From: Jeotgalibacillus proteolyticus | Lineage (GTDB): Bacteria; Bacillota; Bacilli; Bacillales; Jeotgalibacillaceae | Direction: 5' to 3' | DNA length: 64,000 nt | NCBI RefSeq assembly: GCF_002926065.1 | Contig: NZ_PREZ01000001.1 | Span: 372,001-436,000 of the forward strand | Shown: piece after piece, positions 49,935 to 59,129 of the stretch | Layout of the letters: each line of letters starts with the position of its first letter | How positions within the stretch are numbered: position 1 is the stretch's first letter | Translations under genes and position numbers: made by a program | The notes under the pieces: generated by a model | Seen by the model: the letters and a program-made list of their open reading frames with translations, nothing else | What the model was told of the DNA's origin: nothing | Databases searched by the model: none

Positions 49935-51278
49935 TTAATCAATGGTTCCGTTTGGATAGCGTTTTTCAACTTCTGCTTCTGGCGGTCTGTTTTTGAACAT
50001 TTTGATCAGAACAGTTACACAGAAAACAGCAAGAACGCCATACAGCAGCAGGAACATCGCTAAAGCAATTCCGACATCCCCTGAGGTAGTTGCTCCTTCT
50101 TCTACTCGCATGTATCCTCTTAAAATCCACGGCTGTCGTCCAACCTCAGCCAGGACCCATCCACATTCAATGGCGATCATTGCCAGCGGGCCGCTTGCTA
50201 CAATCCCCCATAACAGCGGTTTATTCCATTCATTAAATCGCTTAAACAGCATTAGGATGATAAAGACCCCCGCAATCAATAAGGAGTACATGCCTATCCC
50301 GACCATAATATCAAATGCATAATGCACCCAAAGAGGCGGCTGTTCATCCTCAGGAAATTCATTTAGCCCGGTAACCTCTGTGTCAAATGAATTACCTGCA
50401 AGGAAGCTGAGCATTCCGGGAATCCGGATTGCATTGCTTATCTCTCTGTCCTCATTAATAGTGCCAAATAAAATTAAGTCAGCGTTTGTTTCAGTTTCAA
50501 AATGCCATTCAGCAGCTGCCAGCTTTTCAGGCTGATGTTCTGCTAAATATTTAGCAGATAAATCCCCTGCCAATGCTGTACCTGCAGCAAAGACCAGACC
50601 TGCAATCATCGTTATTCTTAGTGCCTTCTTATGATATTCAGTGCCCTTTTTCCGCAAAATAGCAAAAGCCGTAATCGCAGCTAATATGAAGGCTGCAGTC
50701 ATGTACGCAGACATAACTACATGAAAAACCTTCGGCCATGTGGCTGGATTAAACATTGCCGCTAAAGGATCAATATTAACTGTTTCTCCATTCACAAGCT
50801 CAAAGCCTTGCGGGAAGTTCATAAAAGCGTTGACCGATGTAATAAAGAATGCTGACAATGTCGAGCCGATCACAATTGGGATTGTTAACAGCCAGTGAAG
50901 CCAGCGATTTTTAAAACGGTCCCATGTATATAAGTAAATGCCTAAAAATATTGCTTCAAAAAAGAATGCGAAAGTCTCCATAAACAATGGCAAAGCGATA
51001 ACCTGACCGGCTAATTGCATAAAGCTTGGCCATAGTAACGATAATTGCAATCCGATCGCTGTACCTGTTACAACCCCGACAGCTACAGTAATGGTGTACC
51101 CTCTTGCCCATCGTCTGGCGAGAATTAAAAGCTGAGGATCCTTTCGTTTTATTCCCAGAAATTCTGCCAGCATGATGAATATAGGAATACCAACACCAAT
51201 TGTGGCAAATATGGCATGGAACATTAAGGTGCTTGCTGTTAGTATGCGACTTAGCGTTGCGCTATCTAATTCCACCAA
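49935..51278 (-). CDS. cydA: Cytochrome bd-type quinol oxidase subunit I
   Basis: A 447-residue haem-bearing subunit with about nine membrane segments. Haem ligands include His near 21 (STLMFHAIFATIG) and the His/Met pair further on; WVLAEVGRQPWILRGYMR near 380 is the family signature. The quinol-binding Q-loop is short, as in the YthA/CIO group. It oxidises menaquinol and reduces oxygen without pumping protons, with high oxygen affinity. The start is TTG at 51278, or GTG next to it, after AAGGAGGG. A perfect Rex-type operator lies upstream. Confidence 0.94.
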   Translation of the reverse strand: MVELDSATLSRILTASTLMFHAIFATIGVGIPIFIMLAEFLGIKRKDPQLLILARRWARGYTITVAVGVVTGTAIGLQLSLLWPSFMQLAGQVIALPLFMETFAFFFEAIFLGIYLYTWDRFKNRWLHWLLTIPIVIGSTLSAFFITSVNAFMNFPQGFELVNGETVNIDPLAAMFNPATWPKVFHVVMSAYMTAAFILAAITAFAILRKKGTEYHKKALRITMIAGLVFAAGTALAGDLSAKYLAEHQPEKLAAAEWHFETETNADLILFGTINEDREISNAIRIPGMLSFLAGNSFDTEVTGLNEFPEDEQPPLWVHYAFDIMVGIGMYSLLIAGVFIILMLFKRFNEWNKPLLWGIVASGPLAMIAIECGWVLAEVGRQPWILRGYMRVEEGATTSGDVGIALAMFLLLYGVLAVFCVTVLIKMFKNRPPEAEVEKRYPNGTID

Positions 51279-51386
51279 GAACTTTCCCTCCTTAAGACTT
51301 GCTTATCTGATATATTAACTATATCACTACAATACCTTTATTATAAAATATTAAGGTAGTTTGTGATCCATTGAACATGAACTTTT

Positions 51387-51404
51387 TGTGACATACTTCA
51401 CAAA
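51387..51404. promoter_or_regulatory. Rex-type operator upstream of cydA
   Basis: TTGTGACATACTTCACAA: perfect TTGTGA-N6-TCACAA inverted repeat. A second TTGTGA half site is at 51362. TATAAT on the minus strand near 51338 may be the -10 of cydA, which puts the operator just upstream. Rex represses cyd genes when NAD+ is high in relatives. Confidence 0.75.
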
Positions 51405-51450
51405 CTTTTATGTCAATAAATGATTTTAAGGAATTATTCATTGCATTTAA

Positions 51451-51480
51451 AAACCCTTTAGTCTTTTGACTAAAGGGTTT
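51451..51480 (-). terminator. Terminator after the ABC exporter genes
   Basis: AAACCCTTTAGTC / GACTAAAGGGTTT, 13 perfect pairs, four-T loop, followed on the minus strand by more T. It separates the ABC pair from cydA. Confidence 0.9.
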
Positions 51481-51486
51481 CTTTCT

Positions 51487-53307
51487 CTATAAAGCCTCAA
51501 GCATGGCAAATTGTGACTGAACCAGCTTATGATAAATGCCGTTTTGCAGCATTAACTCATGATGATTTCCATATTCCATAAGCCGCCCGTGATCAAGCAC
51601 ATATATCCGGTCAGCATCACGAATCGTTGATAACCGGTGGGCAATAATAATGGCTGTTCTGCCCTTCAATAAGGTAGTCAACGCCTGTTGGATCTGGACC
51701 TCGGTTTCCGTATCAATCGAAGCGGTCGCCTCATCGAGAATGATGATCCGGGGATCAGCTAGCAGCGCCCGTGCAAACGATATCAGCTGTCTTTCTCCAA
51801 CTGATAAAATATTACCTCTTTCTTCTACTTCCGTGTCATATCCATTTGGCAGCTTTTTAATAAAGCCATCTGCCCCTACTGCCTTAGATGCATCCATTAT
51901 TTGCTCATCGGTTGCGTGGGGATGACCAAATCGGATATTATCCTTAATCGTCCCGGAAAAAATGAATGTATCCTGCAGCACAATCGAAATTTGCGATCTT
52001 AGACTCCTTAGAGAAATATCCCGCAGATCATGCCCATCCATTTTTATTTTACCTCCTGTTGGATCATAAAAACGGGTAATCATGTTGGCAATTGTTGTTT
52101 TTCCTGAGCCCGTATGGCCGACAAGCGCAATGGTTTCCCCAGCTTTTATATCTAATGAAACAGAATCCAGTGCTTTACGGTCATTTGAATAAGAAAAATC
52201 GACCTTTTCAAAGGTGATATCACCCTGGATTTGCTTTATCGTTTTCGCATTTTTATTTTCTGCTACATTCGGCTGCTCATCCAGAAATTCAAATATCCTT
52301 TCAGATGAAGCCATTCCCATTAAAAGCTGGTTATACACCATTCCCAGTCTCGAAATAGGCTCCCAGAACATCCCTAATAAAAAGGCAAAGGTGACTAGCT
52401 CACCAAGCGCCAGTTTGTCAGCCTGAATAAGCGAGGCACCGTACCAGATTAAAATGGCTGAACCGACTGCATTAGTCATTTCCACTAACGGCCGAAATGT
52501 AGCATTTTTCTTTGTCGCCTCTCTCCAGCTCTCAAAGTTTTCCGTATTCACCCCGTTAAAAAACTGGGCATTTTCATCTTCCTGAGTGAATGACTGTGTT
52601 ACTCTCATCCCCTGCAGGCTTTCATTCAAATGTGAATTTAGCTTTGATTGCTTTAAGCGCACGGTCTGCCAGGATCTTCTTATTTGCCTTCTCAGCTTTG
52701 TTGAGAGTAAGAACATAACCGGAAGAATCACCATTACTGCGAGTGCAAGCTCCGGGCTAATGGTAAATAATATTATGAATATCCCGATCAGCATGAGAGC
52801 ATCCATTAATAAATTGATAACTCCATTTGTAAATAGCTCCTGCAGTGAATTAATGTCGTTCATTATTCTTACAAGAATTGAACCTGCTGAACGCTGATCA
52901 AAAAACCGGTTGCTCAGCCATTGAACATGAGTAAAAAGATGCTTTCTTAGATCATAAATGACACTCTGACCTAAAATATTCATCCACTTAATACGGAAAA
53001 TATTAGCGGCATAGTTAACAAGATACATAGCTGCTACTAATCCTACAAGGGTCATAAGCCAATTGCTGTTTCCATTTTCAATCGCATCTCCAATTACATA
53101 AATTCCGATGATGATCGGAATAACGAGCCTTATAGCCGTAGTAATCAGCACCATCAGGATGGAGAGCGGAAGAAGTTTTTTAGAATAAGGCTTCAGGTAT
53201 CGCAGAAGTCTCCACAGCTGCATCCAGTTAAATGGTTTTTCAATGACCTGATCAGTTGAGTACTGGAAGCGGTTCATCACCTGATTTTTCTGTTCCTGAG
53301 TTTTCAT
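51487..53307 (-). CDS. ABC exporter half-transporter, subunit 2 of a heterodimer
   Basis: A 606-residue fused permease-ATPase: a hydrophilic N-terminal extension (1-35), six membrane segments (about 45-330) and an ATPase domain. Walker A is HTGSGKTT near 394; Walker B keeps the catalytic Glu (IIILDEATASID). The signature motif is degenerate, SVGERQ instead of LSGGQ. Length and extension resemble YknV and YfiC of B. subtilis. ATG at 53307 follows GCGAGGTGAG and lies 4 bases after the partner gene. Substrate unknown; drugs or lipids are usual for the family. Confidence 0.9.
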   Translation of the reverse strand: MKTQEQKNQVMNRFQYSTDQVIEKPFNWMQLWRLLRYLKPYSKKLLPLSILMVLITTAIRLVIPIIIGIYVIGDAIENGNSNWLMTLVGLVAAMYLVNYAANIFRIKWMNILGQSVIYDLRKHLFTHVQWLSNRFFDQRSAGSILVRIMNDINSLQELFTNGVINLLMDALMLIGIFIILFTISPELALAVMVILPVMFLLSTKLRRQIRRSWQTVRLKQSKLNSHLNESLQGMRVTQSFTQEDENAQFFNGVNTENFESWREATKKNATFRPLVEMTNAVGSAILIWYGASLIQADKLALGELVTFAFLLGMFWEPISRLGMVYNQLLMGMASSERIFEFLDEQPNVAENKNAKTIKQIQGDITFEKVDFSYSNDRKALDSVSLDIKAGETIALVGHTGSGKTTIANMITRFYDPTGGKIKMDGHDLRDISLRSLRSQISIVLQDTFIFSGTIKDNIRFGHPHATDEQIMDASKAVGADGFIKKLPNGYDTEVEERGNILSVGERQLISFARALLADPRIIILDEATASIDTETEVQIQQALTTLLKGRTAIIIAHRLSTIRDADRIYVLDHGRLMEYGNHHELMLQNGIYHKLVQSQFAMLEAL

Positions 53308-53311
53308 GCTC

Positions 53312-55072
53312 TCACCTCGCTTCAGGTTGCGGCTGCAACACTTTCTTTTGGTCCTTATATTGAATATTAAAGATTCTTTGGTATTGACCCTGTTCATGAA
53401 TTAAACTGTCATGTGTTCCTCTGTTTGTAATTTTCCCATTTTCAAAAACCAGAATCTCGTCAGCATGTTTTAATGAAGAAATTCTGTGGGCAATAATAAA
53501 GGTTGTTCTCCCCTTCATTACCTCTGAAAGGGCCTTTTGTATATTGATTTCTGTCTGCATATCCACTGCGCTTGTTGCATCATCCAGTATTAAGATGCTT
53601 GGGTCCAGACAAATCGCTCTTGCAATGGCGATTCGCTGCTTTTGACCTCCGGATAAACCAAGCCCTCTTTCACCAAGCATTGTATCGTAGCCATTTGGGA
53701 GCTCCATAATAAAATCGTGAGCCTGTGCTCTTTTTGCCGCTTCCTGAACTTTTTCCAACGACACATCGGGCCTGCCGTATGCGATATTTGCTTTGATTGT
53801 AGACGAAAACAGGAAGGACTCCTGCAGAACAAACCCTATATTTTTTCTAAGTGAAGATAAGGTATAGTCGCGTACATCGACTTCATTAATCAAAACGTTT
53901 CCTTCAGTGGCTTCGTAAAATCTAGTCATCAGCTGAGTGACACTCGTCTTCCCTGATCCTGTGGCTCCAATTAAGCCGATGGTTTTCCCGTTATCCACCT
54001 TAAAAGAAACCTGGTCCAATGCCTTTTCATCCTCTGAGGTATATTGAAGCGTTACATTATCAAAAACAACATCTCCCTTACCACTTAGTAAAGGTATGGC
54101 GTTTTCTTTATCACTAATCGCTTCATTGGCTTCTAAAATCTCCAGTAAACGTTCACCGGAAGCTTTTGATTGCGAAAACTGATTGATTGTAAATCCAAGG
54201 TTCATGATTGGCCAAATAATAAAGCCTACCAGACTGTAGAATGCTGTCAGCTCGCCGGGAGTCAATGATCCGTTAACGACCAGAGTTCCTCCGTATCCGA
54301 GAAGAAGCACGACACTGGCATTACCGAGGAACTCCATTAACGGAAAATATTTTGCCCATATTCCAGCTGTCATTATGTATTTATCTTTATAATCGCCATT
54401 CGAATCATTAAACTTACCAATTTGATGCTCTTCTCTGGATAAAGACTTCACTGTGTTAATTCCGCTTATATTTTCCTGAACATTCGTGTTCAGCTGGCCA
54501 AAGGATTTCCTTACTTTACGGAATGCCGGGTGAACTTTTTTATCAAACTGGTAAACGGCAACAGCTAAAAACGGAATCGTACACAAGGTAACGAGTGTCA
54601 GGGGAATAGAATAGTAGGCCATTACACTAATGGTAACGAGAAGCAGGAGCACCAGTCTTATTAATTCTGCAAAGCCAAATGATAAAAAGAACCGGAACAT
54701 TTCCACATCAGCGGTCAAACGCGACATCAGGTCTCCGGTTTTGGCATTATCATAATATTGAAAAGGAAGGCGCTGTAATTTCGTATACAGCTTATTTCGC
54801 AAATCATAGACAGAAATAATGCCAAAAATGTCCCCATTATATTGGGATATGTAGGTTGCCACTCCCTTTATTGCCATGATGGCAACGAAACCGAGTGCAA
54901 GATACGGAACTAATGAATACCGCCCTTCCAGTATTACCTCGTCAATCGTCAGCTGCAAAATGACCGGATATACCACCGTAATCCCCGTCAGCAGGAACAG
55001 GAATACAATCGAAATAATGAAGTACCTTCGATGAGGCCAATAAAAATCTTTTAATTTTTGAAAGATGTCCAT
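53312..55072 (-). CDS. ABC exporter half-transporter, subunit 1 of a heterodimer
   Basis: A 586-residue permease-ATPase with six membrane segments (about 15-300) and an ATPase domain: Walker A ATGSGKTS near 375, intact signature LSGGQKQR, but Walker B ends in LDDATSAVD, with Asp replacing the catalytic Glu. With subunit 2 this gives one active and one degenerate ATP site, as in BmrCD and TM287/288. ATG at 55072 follows AAAGGAGG. Best match by length and chromosomal context is YknU; YfiB is an alternative. Confidence 0.9.
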   Translation of the reverse strand: MDIFQKLKDFYWPHRRYFIISIVFLFLLTGITVVYPVILQLTIDEVILEGRYSLVPYLALGFVAIMAIKGVATYISQYNGDIFGIISVYDLRNKLYTKLQRLPFQYYDNAKTGDLMSRLTADVEMFRFFLSFGFAELIRLVLLLLVTISVMAYYSIPLTLVTLCTIPFLAVAVYQFDKKVHPAFRKVRKSFGQLNTNVQENISGINTVKSLSREEHQIGKFNDSNGDYKDKYIMTAGIWAKYFPLMEFLGNASVVLLLGYGGTLVVNGSLTPGELTAFYSLVGFIIWPIMNLGFTINQFSQSKASGERLLEILEANEAISDKENAIPLLSGKGDVVFDNVTLQYTSEDEKALDQVSFKVDNGKTIGLIGATGSGKTSVTQLMTRFYEATEGNVLINEVDVRDYTLSSLRKNIGFVLQESFLFSSTIKANIAYGRPDVSLEKVQEAAKRAQAHDFIMELPNGYDTMLGERGLGLSGGQKQRIAIARAICLDPSILILDDATSAVDMQTEINIQKALSEVMKGRTTFIIAHRISSLKHADEILVFENGKITNRGTHDSLIHEQGQYQRIFNIQYKDQKKVLQPQPEAR

Positions 55073-55208
55073 GCTCTTCCTCCTTTCACAATAAAAACAC
55101 ATTATTAAATATATCGGTTTTCGAAATATAATACCACTACTATTTGAATTTTTTTAAAATAAGCATTTTTCAGCTAAATGGACTATGGTCAGCTTACCTT
55201 TTCCATGC

Positions 55209-55242
55209 AAAAAAAGGATCAGTCTTTTGACTGATCCTTTTG
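55209..55242 (-). terminator. Terminator after the peroxiredoxin gene
   Basis: AAAAGGATCAGTC / GACTGATCCTTTT, four-T loop, flanked by A-run on the left (T-run on the minus strand). Confidence 0.92.
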
Positions 55243-55259
55243 CATTCATAGGAATGAGA

Positions 55260-55802
55260 TTATAGTGTAGCTTGACCTGGCTTCCAGTTTGCAGGGCAAA
55301 GTCCGCCAGTTTGTAATGCCTGAAGGACGCGTAGTGTTTCGTCTACGTCACGGCCGATATTGTTATGGAAAACGGTTTGATATTGAAGTTCACCTTCAGG
55401 GCTGATAATAAACAGTCCGCGTAGTGCAACTCCTTCTTCTTCTATTAATACACCGTAATCACGGGAAATCTGATGATTTGTATCAGCAGCAACCGGGTAG
55501 TTAAGATCGCCAAGACCATTGTCTTTACGCTCAGTATTAATCCAAGCTAAGTGCGTGTGGATTGTATCAGTAGAAACAGCTATTACTTCAGCATCCAGAT
55601 CTTCAAATTCGTCATAACGATCTGACATCGCAGTGATTTCAGTCGGGCAAACGAATGTAAAATCCATTGGATAGAAAAATAATACTGTCCATTTGTCATC
55701 CTTCATGTTTTGTTCAAGGCTTACTTTACCAAATTCTTTATTAGCAAGTACTGCGTCCATTTCAAAGCGCGGTGCTTGTCTTCCTACCATACGTTCTGCC
55801 AT
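55260..55802 (-). CDS. ykuU: Typical 2-Cys peroxiredoxin (YkuU)
   Basis: A 180-residue AhpC/TSA-family peroxidase reducing H2O2 and organic peroxides. Peroxidatic Cys in DFTFVCPTE near 52; resolving Cys in GGLCPANWKPG near 170. Almost the entire sequence resembles YkuU of B. subtilis (MAERMVGRQAPRFEM start). ATG at 55802 follows GGAGGG; an in-frame start further upstream has none. It carries its own promoter with a Fur/PerR-type box upstream. Confidence 0.96.
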   Translation of the reverse strand: MAERMVGRQAPRFEMDAVLANKEFGKVSLEQNMKDDKWTVLFFYPMDFTFVCPTEITAMSDRYDEFEDLDAEVIAVSTDTIHTHLAWINTERKDNGLGDLNYPVAADTNHQISRDYGVLIEEEGVALRGLFIISPEGELQYQTVFHNNIGRDVDETLRVLQALQTGGLCPANWKPGQATL

Positions 55803-55871
55803 TGTAAATCCCTCCAAATAATTTGAATCGGTCATGAGCTTCCGTCGCTCATTGAAAATCTCACAACTCAC

Positions 55872-55900
55872 ATGATAATATAATCGACATATGTAGTCAA
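55872..55900 (-). promoter_or_regulatory. Candidate sigma-A promoter of ykuU
   Basis: Minus strand: TTGACT, 17-base spacer, TATCAT. Expected start near 55866, with a leader of about 60 bases. Confidence 0.6.
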
Positions 55901-55914
55901 TTATTAGCCTTATC

Positions 55915-55929
55915 TGATAATCATTATTA
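55915..55929. promoter_or_regulatory. Fur/PerR-type box between ykuU and ykuT
   Basis: TGATAATCATTATTA: 14 of 15 to the Fur 7-1-7 consensus TGATAATNATTATCA and 13 of 15 to the PerR box. It is 15 bases upstream of the ykuU -35 element. Confidence 0.55.
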
Positions 55930-56042
55930 ACCTGGTCTTTCTATCGCTATACGAAAAACAATGTGTTTGTTTTAAAATGGATAGGGAAAAGAAAGGAGGG
56001 ATTTACAGACATTCGAGGCTGAAATGGGAAAGGGTGAGAAAA

Positions 56043-56900
56043 TTGCAAGGAATTTTACTGTTAAGTGTAGTAAGTCAAAGACTGATCGATTATGACTGGG
56101 GTGCCCTCCTCATTACAATCGGAATAATTGCTATAAAGGTAGTTGCCATTATCATTGCATTTATTATCGTTCGAAAAATAGGCAATGGAGTCATTTCAAC
56201 AACATTTGAACGATATCAGGAAAAGGAAAATGTCTCTGTAAATAGAGCAAAAACCTTAGAAGGATTAACGAAAAATGTATTTGGCTATGGCCTTATTTTT
56301 ATCTTAGTTGTAACGGTGCTTCAGGTTTTTAATTATGACGTGACTGCCCTGATAGCAGGTGCCGGAATTATTGGCCTTGCCATCGGCTTTGGCGCTCAGG
56401 GTCTGGTCAGTGATGTGGTTACAGGGTTTTTCATATTGCTAGAAAAACAAATTGATGTTGGCGACTATATTACAACCGGAGAATTTTCCGGGATATGTGA
56501 AGAAGTCGGGTTAAGACAAACGAAAATCCGCGGCTTTGACGGAACACTTCATTATGTTCCAAATAGAGAAATAAACGGGATGAGCAACCACTCCAGAGGA
56601 AATATGCAGGCACTTGTTGATATTGGAATCTCCTATGACGATGACGTAAACGAGGCAATCACTGTAATGCAGTCCGTATGTGCTAAAATTGCCGCTGAAA
56701 ATGATGCGATCATTGAAGGACCAGATGTTATTGGCGTGCAGGATCTGGGTGATTCTGACGTTGTGCTTCGCGTTATTGCTAAAACACGAAATATGGAGCA
56801 ATGGAGTGTTGAACGGGCGCTTAGAAAAGAGATTAAGGAAGCCTTTGATCAAAATGGCATTGAAATCCCGTTTCCACATCAGGTTAACCTTACAAAGTGA
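56043..56900 (+). CDS. ykuT: Small-conductance mechanosensitive channel (MscS family, YkuT)
   Basis: About 285 residues with three membrane segments (roughly 20-45, 70-95, 103-130), the last being the Gly/Ala-rich pore helix (ALIAGAGIIGLAIGFGAQGLVSD-like). The beta domain (GDYITTGEFSGICEEVGLR) and alpha-beta C-terminal domain follow. It opens on hypo-osmotic shock. TTG at 56043 after AAAGGGTGAG is my preferred start; an ATG at 55977 has no ribosome binding site, though a GGAGGG lies between the two. Confidence 0.92.
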   Translation: MQGILLLSVVSQRLIDYDWGALLITIGIIAIKVVAIIIAFIIVRKIGNGVISTTFERYQEKENVSVNRAKTLEGLTKNVFGYGLIFILVVTVLQVFNYDVTALIAGAGIIGLAIGFGAQGLVSDVVTGFFILLEKQIDVGDYITTGEFSGICEEVGLRQTKIRGFDGTLHYVPNREINGMSNHSRGNMQALVDIGISYDDDVNEAITVMQSVCAKIAAENDAIIEGPDVIGVQDLGDSDVVLRVIAKTRNMEQWSVERALRKEIKEAFDQNGIEIPFPHQVNLTK

Positions 56901-56949
56901 CTTTCAGTTAAAAAGAGTTTAGGACAGAACAATAAGTTTAAAACGTGAG

Positions 56950-57075
56950 GTGAACGGAGCGGAAGGTGGCGACTCCTGCGGGAGGAAGCGGGAGCTTGAG
57001 ATCCACTTGCTGAAAGCAAGTTAGCTCAAGCCCCGCCCCGCGGAAAGCGTCCGCCTGAAGCGCAGTGAACCGGGT
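56950..57075. repeat. GC-rich nested-hairpin repeat, Bacillaceae dispersed type
   Basis: A stretch much richer in GC than its surroundings in a 210-base gap. At its heart GCTTGAG / CTCAAGC encloses ACTTGCT-GAA-AGCAAGT; outside, CTCCTGCGGGAGGAAGCGGGAG faces CCCCGCCCCGCGGAAAGCG. The CTCCTGCGGGA and CCCGCGGAAAGCG words are familiar from dispersed intergenic repeats in Bacillaceae genomes. No reading frame. Confidence 0.6.
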
Positions 57076-57081
57076 TTAGGT

Positions 57082-57113
57082 GGTTGAGACATATTTGTCC
57101 CAGCCCCTTTTTA
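57082..57113 (+). terminator. Terminator after ykuT and the repeat
   Basis: GGTTGAGACA / TGTCCCAGCC hairpin with one mismatch and one G-U pair, three- to four-base loop, then CCTTTTTATTTT. It overlaps the end of the convergent ykuR. Confidence 0.75.
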
Positions 57114-58220
57114 TTTTCTTACATACCCGCTAATTAAATCAATTGCAACAGGTATAGCTTCTTCATCTGGGTTAAGTCTTGCATGATGCAGGCCATGCTC
57201 TGAATCAACTCCCAGCCAAAACATAAAACCTGGGATTTCCTTAAGAAAATATCCAAAATCCTCGCCTGTCATAGCCTCTTTGCATTTAATTACTCTTACA
57301 GAGGTTGATGAGGCTGCATAATCCATAAACTCAGATACCAGCGCTTCATCGTTGTATACCTGATAATACGGCTGGTTAAAACCAATTGAAGCCTCACACT
57401 CAAATGCTGTTTCAATCCCCTTTACAATTGCTTCTACCCTTGATTTTAGAATGATCATCGTTTCAGGGTTTAAGGTTCTCATCGTACCGCTTAATACTGC
57501 CGTCTCAGCAATTATATTACCGACCGTTCCCGCTTCAAGCTTCCCCACAGTAACGACCCCGCTATCAAGCGGATCAACACTTCGTGAGACAATGGACTGC
57601 AGCTGTGTGATCAAATGCGCACCCGCCACAATCATATCCCTGGTTTTGTGAGGATAGGCTGCGTGACCGCCCTTCCCTCTTAGTTCAATATGCAGCTCTG
57701 AGGTATTCGCAAATAATAAGCCTGGCTTTGTTGCGATCTCCCCCACTTTATATTCCGGGGCAATATGAAGACCCATGATTTCATCAGGCCACCATTCTTT
57801 CATAATATCTGTTTTAAGCATTTCTTTTGCTCCCCCAGGCCCTTCTTCAGCAGGCTGAAACAGGAAAAGCATATTGTTTTCTATCCGGGAAGTTACAACA
57901 TCCGTTAATAAACCAAGTGCAATAGACATATGAAAATCATGGCCGCATGCGTGCATGAAGCCTGGGTGTTCTGATGAAAATTCAAGTCCCGATTGTTCCA
58001 TAATGGGCAGACCATCAATATCGGCGCGGTAGCCCACTGTTTTTACCGGTGCAGTTCCTTTGACGAATACAAAGATACCTGTTTCCCATTTTTTTATTTC
58101 AATATGCTCCTGCGGAAGGCTTGACAAGTAATTAAGTAAATAAGCCTGAGTTTTAAACTCCTGAAAGCCTGTTTCAGGTATTTTATGAAGCTCTCTTCTA
58201 ATTCCTACGAATGGATTCAT
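57111..58220 (-). CDS. ykuR: N-acetyldiaminopimelate deacetylase
   Basis: A 369-residue M20-family metallopeptidase-like amidohydrolase, the acetyl branch step of diaminopimelate/lysine synthesis. Metal motifs: [14 protein letters not shown] near 90-103, [13 protein letters not shown] near 125-137, [12 protein letters not shown] near 152 and [14 protein letters not shown] near 326. ATG at 58220 fits the family start; a GTG four codons earlier overlaps the GAGGAG ribosome binding site. It follows dapH, but with a hairpin terminator between them. Confidence 0.93.
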   Translation of the reverse strand: MNPFVGIRRELHKIPETGFQEFKTQAYLLNYLSSLPQEHIEIKKWETGIFVFVKGTAPVKTVGYRADIDGLPIMEQSGLEFSSEHPGFMHACGHDFHMSIALGLLTDVVTSRIENNMLFLFQPAEEGPGGAKEMLKTDIMKEWWPDEIMGLHIAPEYKVGEIATKPGLLFANTSELHIELRGKGGHAAYPHKTRDMIVAGAHLITQLQSIVSRSVDPLDSGVVTVGKLEAGTVGNIIAETAVLSGTMRTLNPETMIILKSRVEAIVKGIETAFECEASIGFNQPYYQVYNDEALVSEFMDYAASSTSVRVIKCKEAMTGEDFGYFLKEIPGFMFWLGVDSEHGLHHARLNPDEEAIPVAIDLISGYVRK

Positions 58221-58286
58221 TACTACATTCACTCCTCTATTATCAAAAGCTTGGTATCATGCTGAAGTGATTCATTTTCATTGTAT

Positions 58287-58320
58287 AAAAAGAAAGACGC
58301 AGAACAAATTCTGCGTCTTT
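58287..58320 (-). terminator. Terminator-like hairpin between dapH and ykuR
   Basis: AAAGACGCAGA / TCTGCGTCTTT, perfect 11-bp stem, six-base loop, with TTTCTTTTT following on the minus strand. It would uncouple or reduce ykuR transcription from dapH. Confidence 0.85.
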
Positions 58321-58326
58321 AGTCTT

Positions 58327-59040
58327 TTATAGCTGACGGAGTTCTTGTTTAATTTCCGTTTTAGATTTTGTTTTTTCATCAATCTCCTTGATGACTTTAG
58401 CTGGTGTTCCTGCAACTACAGTATATGGAGGCACATCTTCAATAACGATTGCTCCAGCTGCTACAACAGCGCCTTTTCCAACAGTAACTCCTTCAAGAAC
58501 AACAGCATTTGCTCCTATAACTACATCGTCTTCGACAATTACAGGCTGTGCTGAAGGTGGTTCAATCACTCCTGCAAGTACAGAACCTGCACCGATATGA
58601 CAATTCTTGCCTACTGTAGCTCTGCCGCCTAACACCACGTTCATATCAATCATTGTGCCTTCTCCAATTACAGAGCCAATGTTAATAGAAGCGCCCATCA
58701 TAATAACCGCGTTATCTCCGATTTCTACTTGATCACGAATGATCGCGCCCGGCTCAATACGAGCTTTTATTCCTTTTAGGTCAAGCAGAGGAATAGCTGA
58801 ATTGCGTCGGTCGTTTTCAACTACATAATCTTCGATTGCAGATTTATTGCGATTGATTACCTCTGAAATTTCTGCCCATTCACCAAAAACAACACCCGAT
58901 TTTTGAGACAAAAATGTTTGAACGCCTTCTCCAAAAGAAAGAGCGTCCAGGTCCACTCCTTTTAAATACACTTTAACCGGAGTAGACTTTTTAGCATTTT
59001 GTATGTAGGAAATAATTTCGTTTGCATCCATTTGTTTCAT
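58327..59040 (-). CDS. dapH: Tetrahydrodipicolinate N-acetyltransferase
   Basis: A 237-residue enzyme: an N-terminal DapH domain (about 1-85) and a left-handed beta-helix of hexapeptide repeats (about 90-210, [32 protein letters not shown]-type). It acetylates tetrahydrodipicolinate using acetyl-CoA in the acetylase branch of lysine and peptidoglycan precursor synthesis. ATG at 59040 follows GAAGGGAG. Confidence 0.96.
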   Translation of the reverse strand: MKQMDANEIISYIQNAKKSTPVKVYLKGVDLDALSFGEGVQTFLSQKSGVVFGEWAEISEVINRNKSAIEDYVVENDRRNSAIPLLDLKGIKARIEPGAIIRDQVEIGDNAVIMMGASINIGSVIGEGTMIDMNVVLGGRATVGKNCHIGAGSVLAGVIEPPSAQPVIVEDDVVIGANAVVLEGVTVGKGAVVAAGAIVIEDVPPYTVVAGTPAKVIKEIDEKTKSKTEIKQELRQL

Positions 59041-59129
59041 AATGATATGTCTCCCTTCGAAAATAAACTGCACATAGAATCATGCTCTTCTACTTTAACA
59101 GATAAAAGTAAACGAAAACAAGTAATTCG

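Noticed and set aside
51487-55072. ABC pair as CydDC, the bd oxidase assembly transporter
   Set aside because: Lengths, the N-terminal extension of subunit 2 and the Glu-to-Asp plus degenerate-signature pattern match YknUV/YfiBC/BmrCD exporters; a terminator also separates the pair from cydA.
57451-57651. Plus-strand 66-codon frame within ykuR
   Set aside because: Antisense shadow of the deacetylase gene, without a ribosome binding site.
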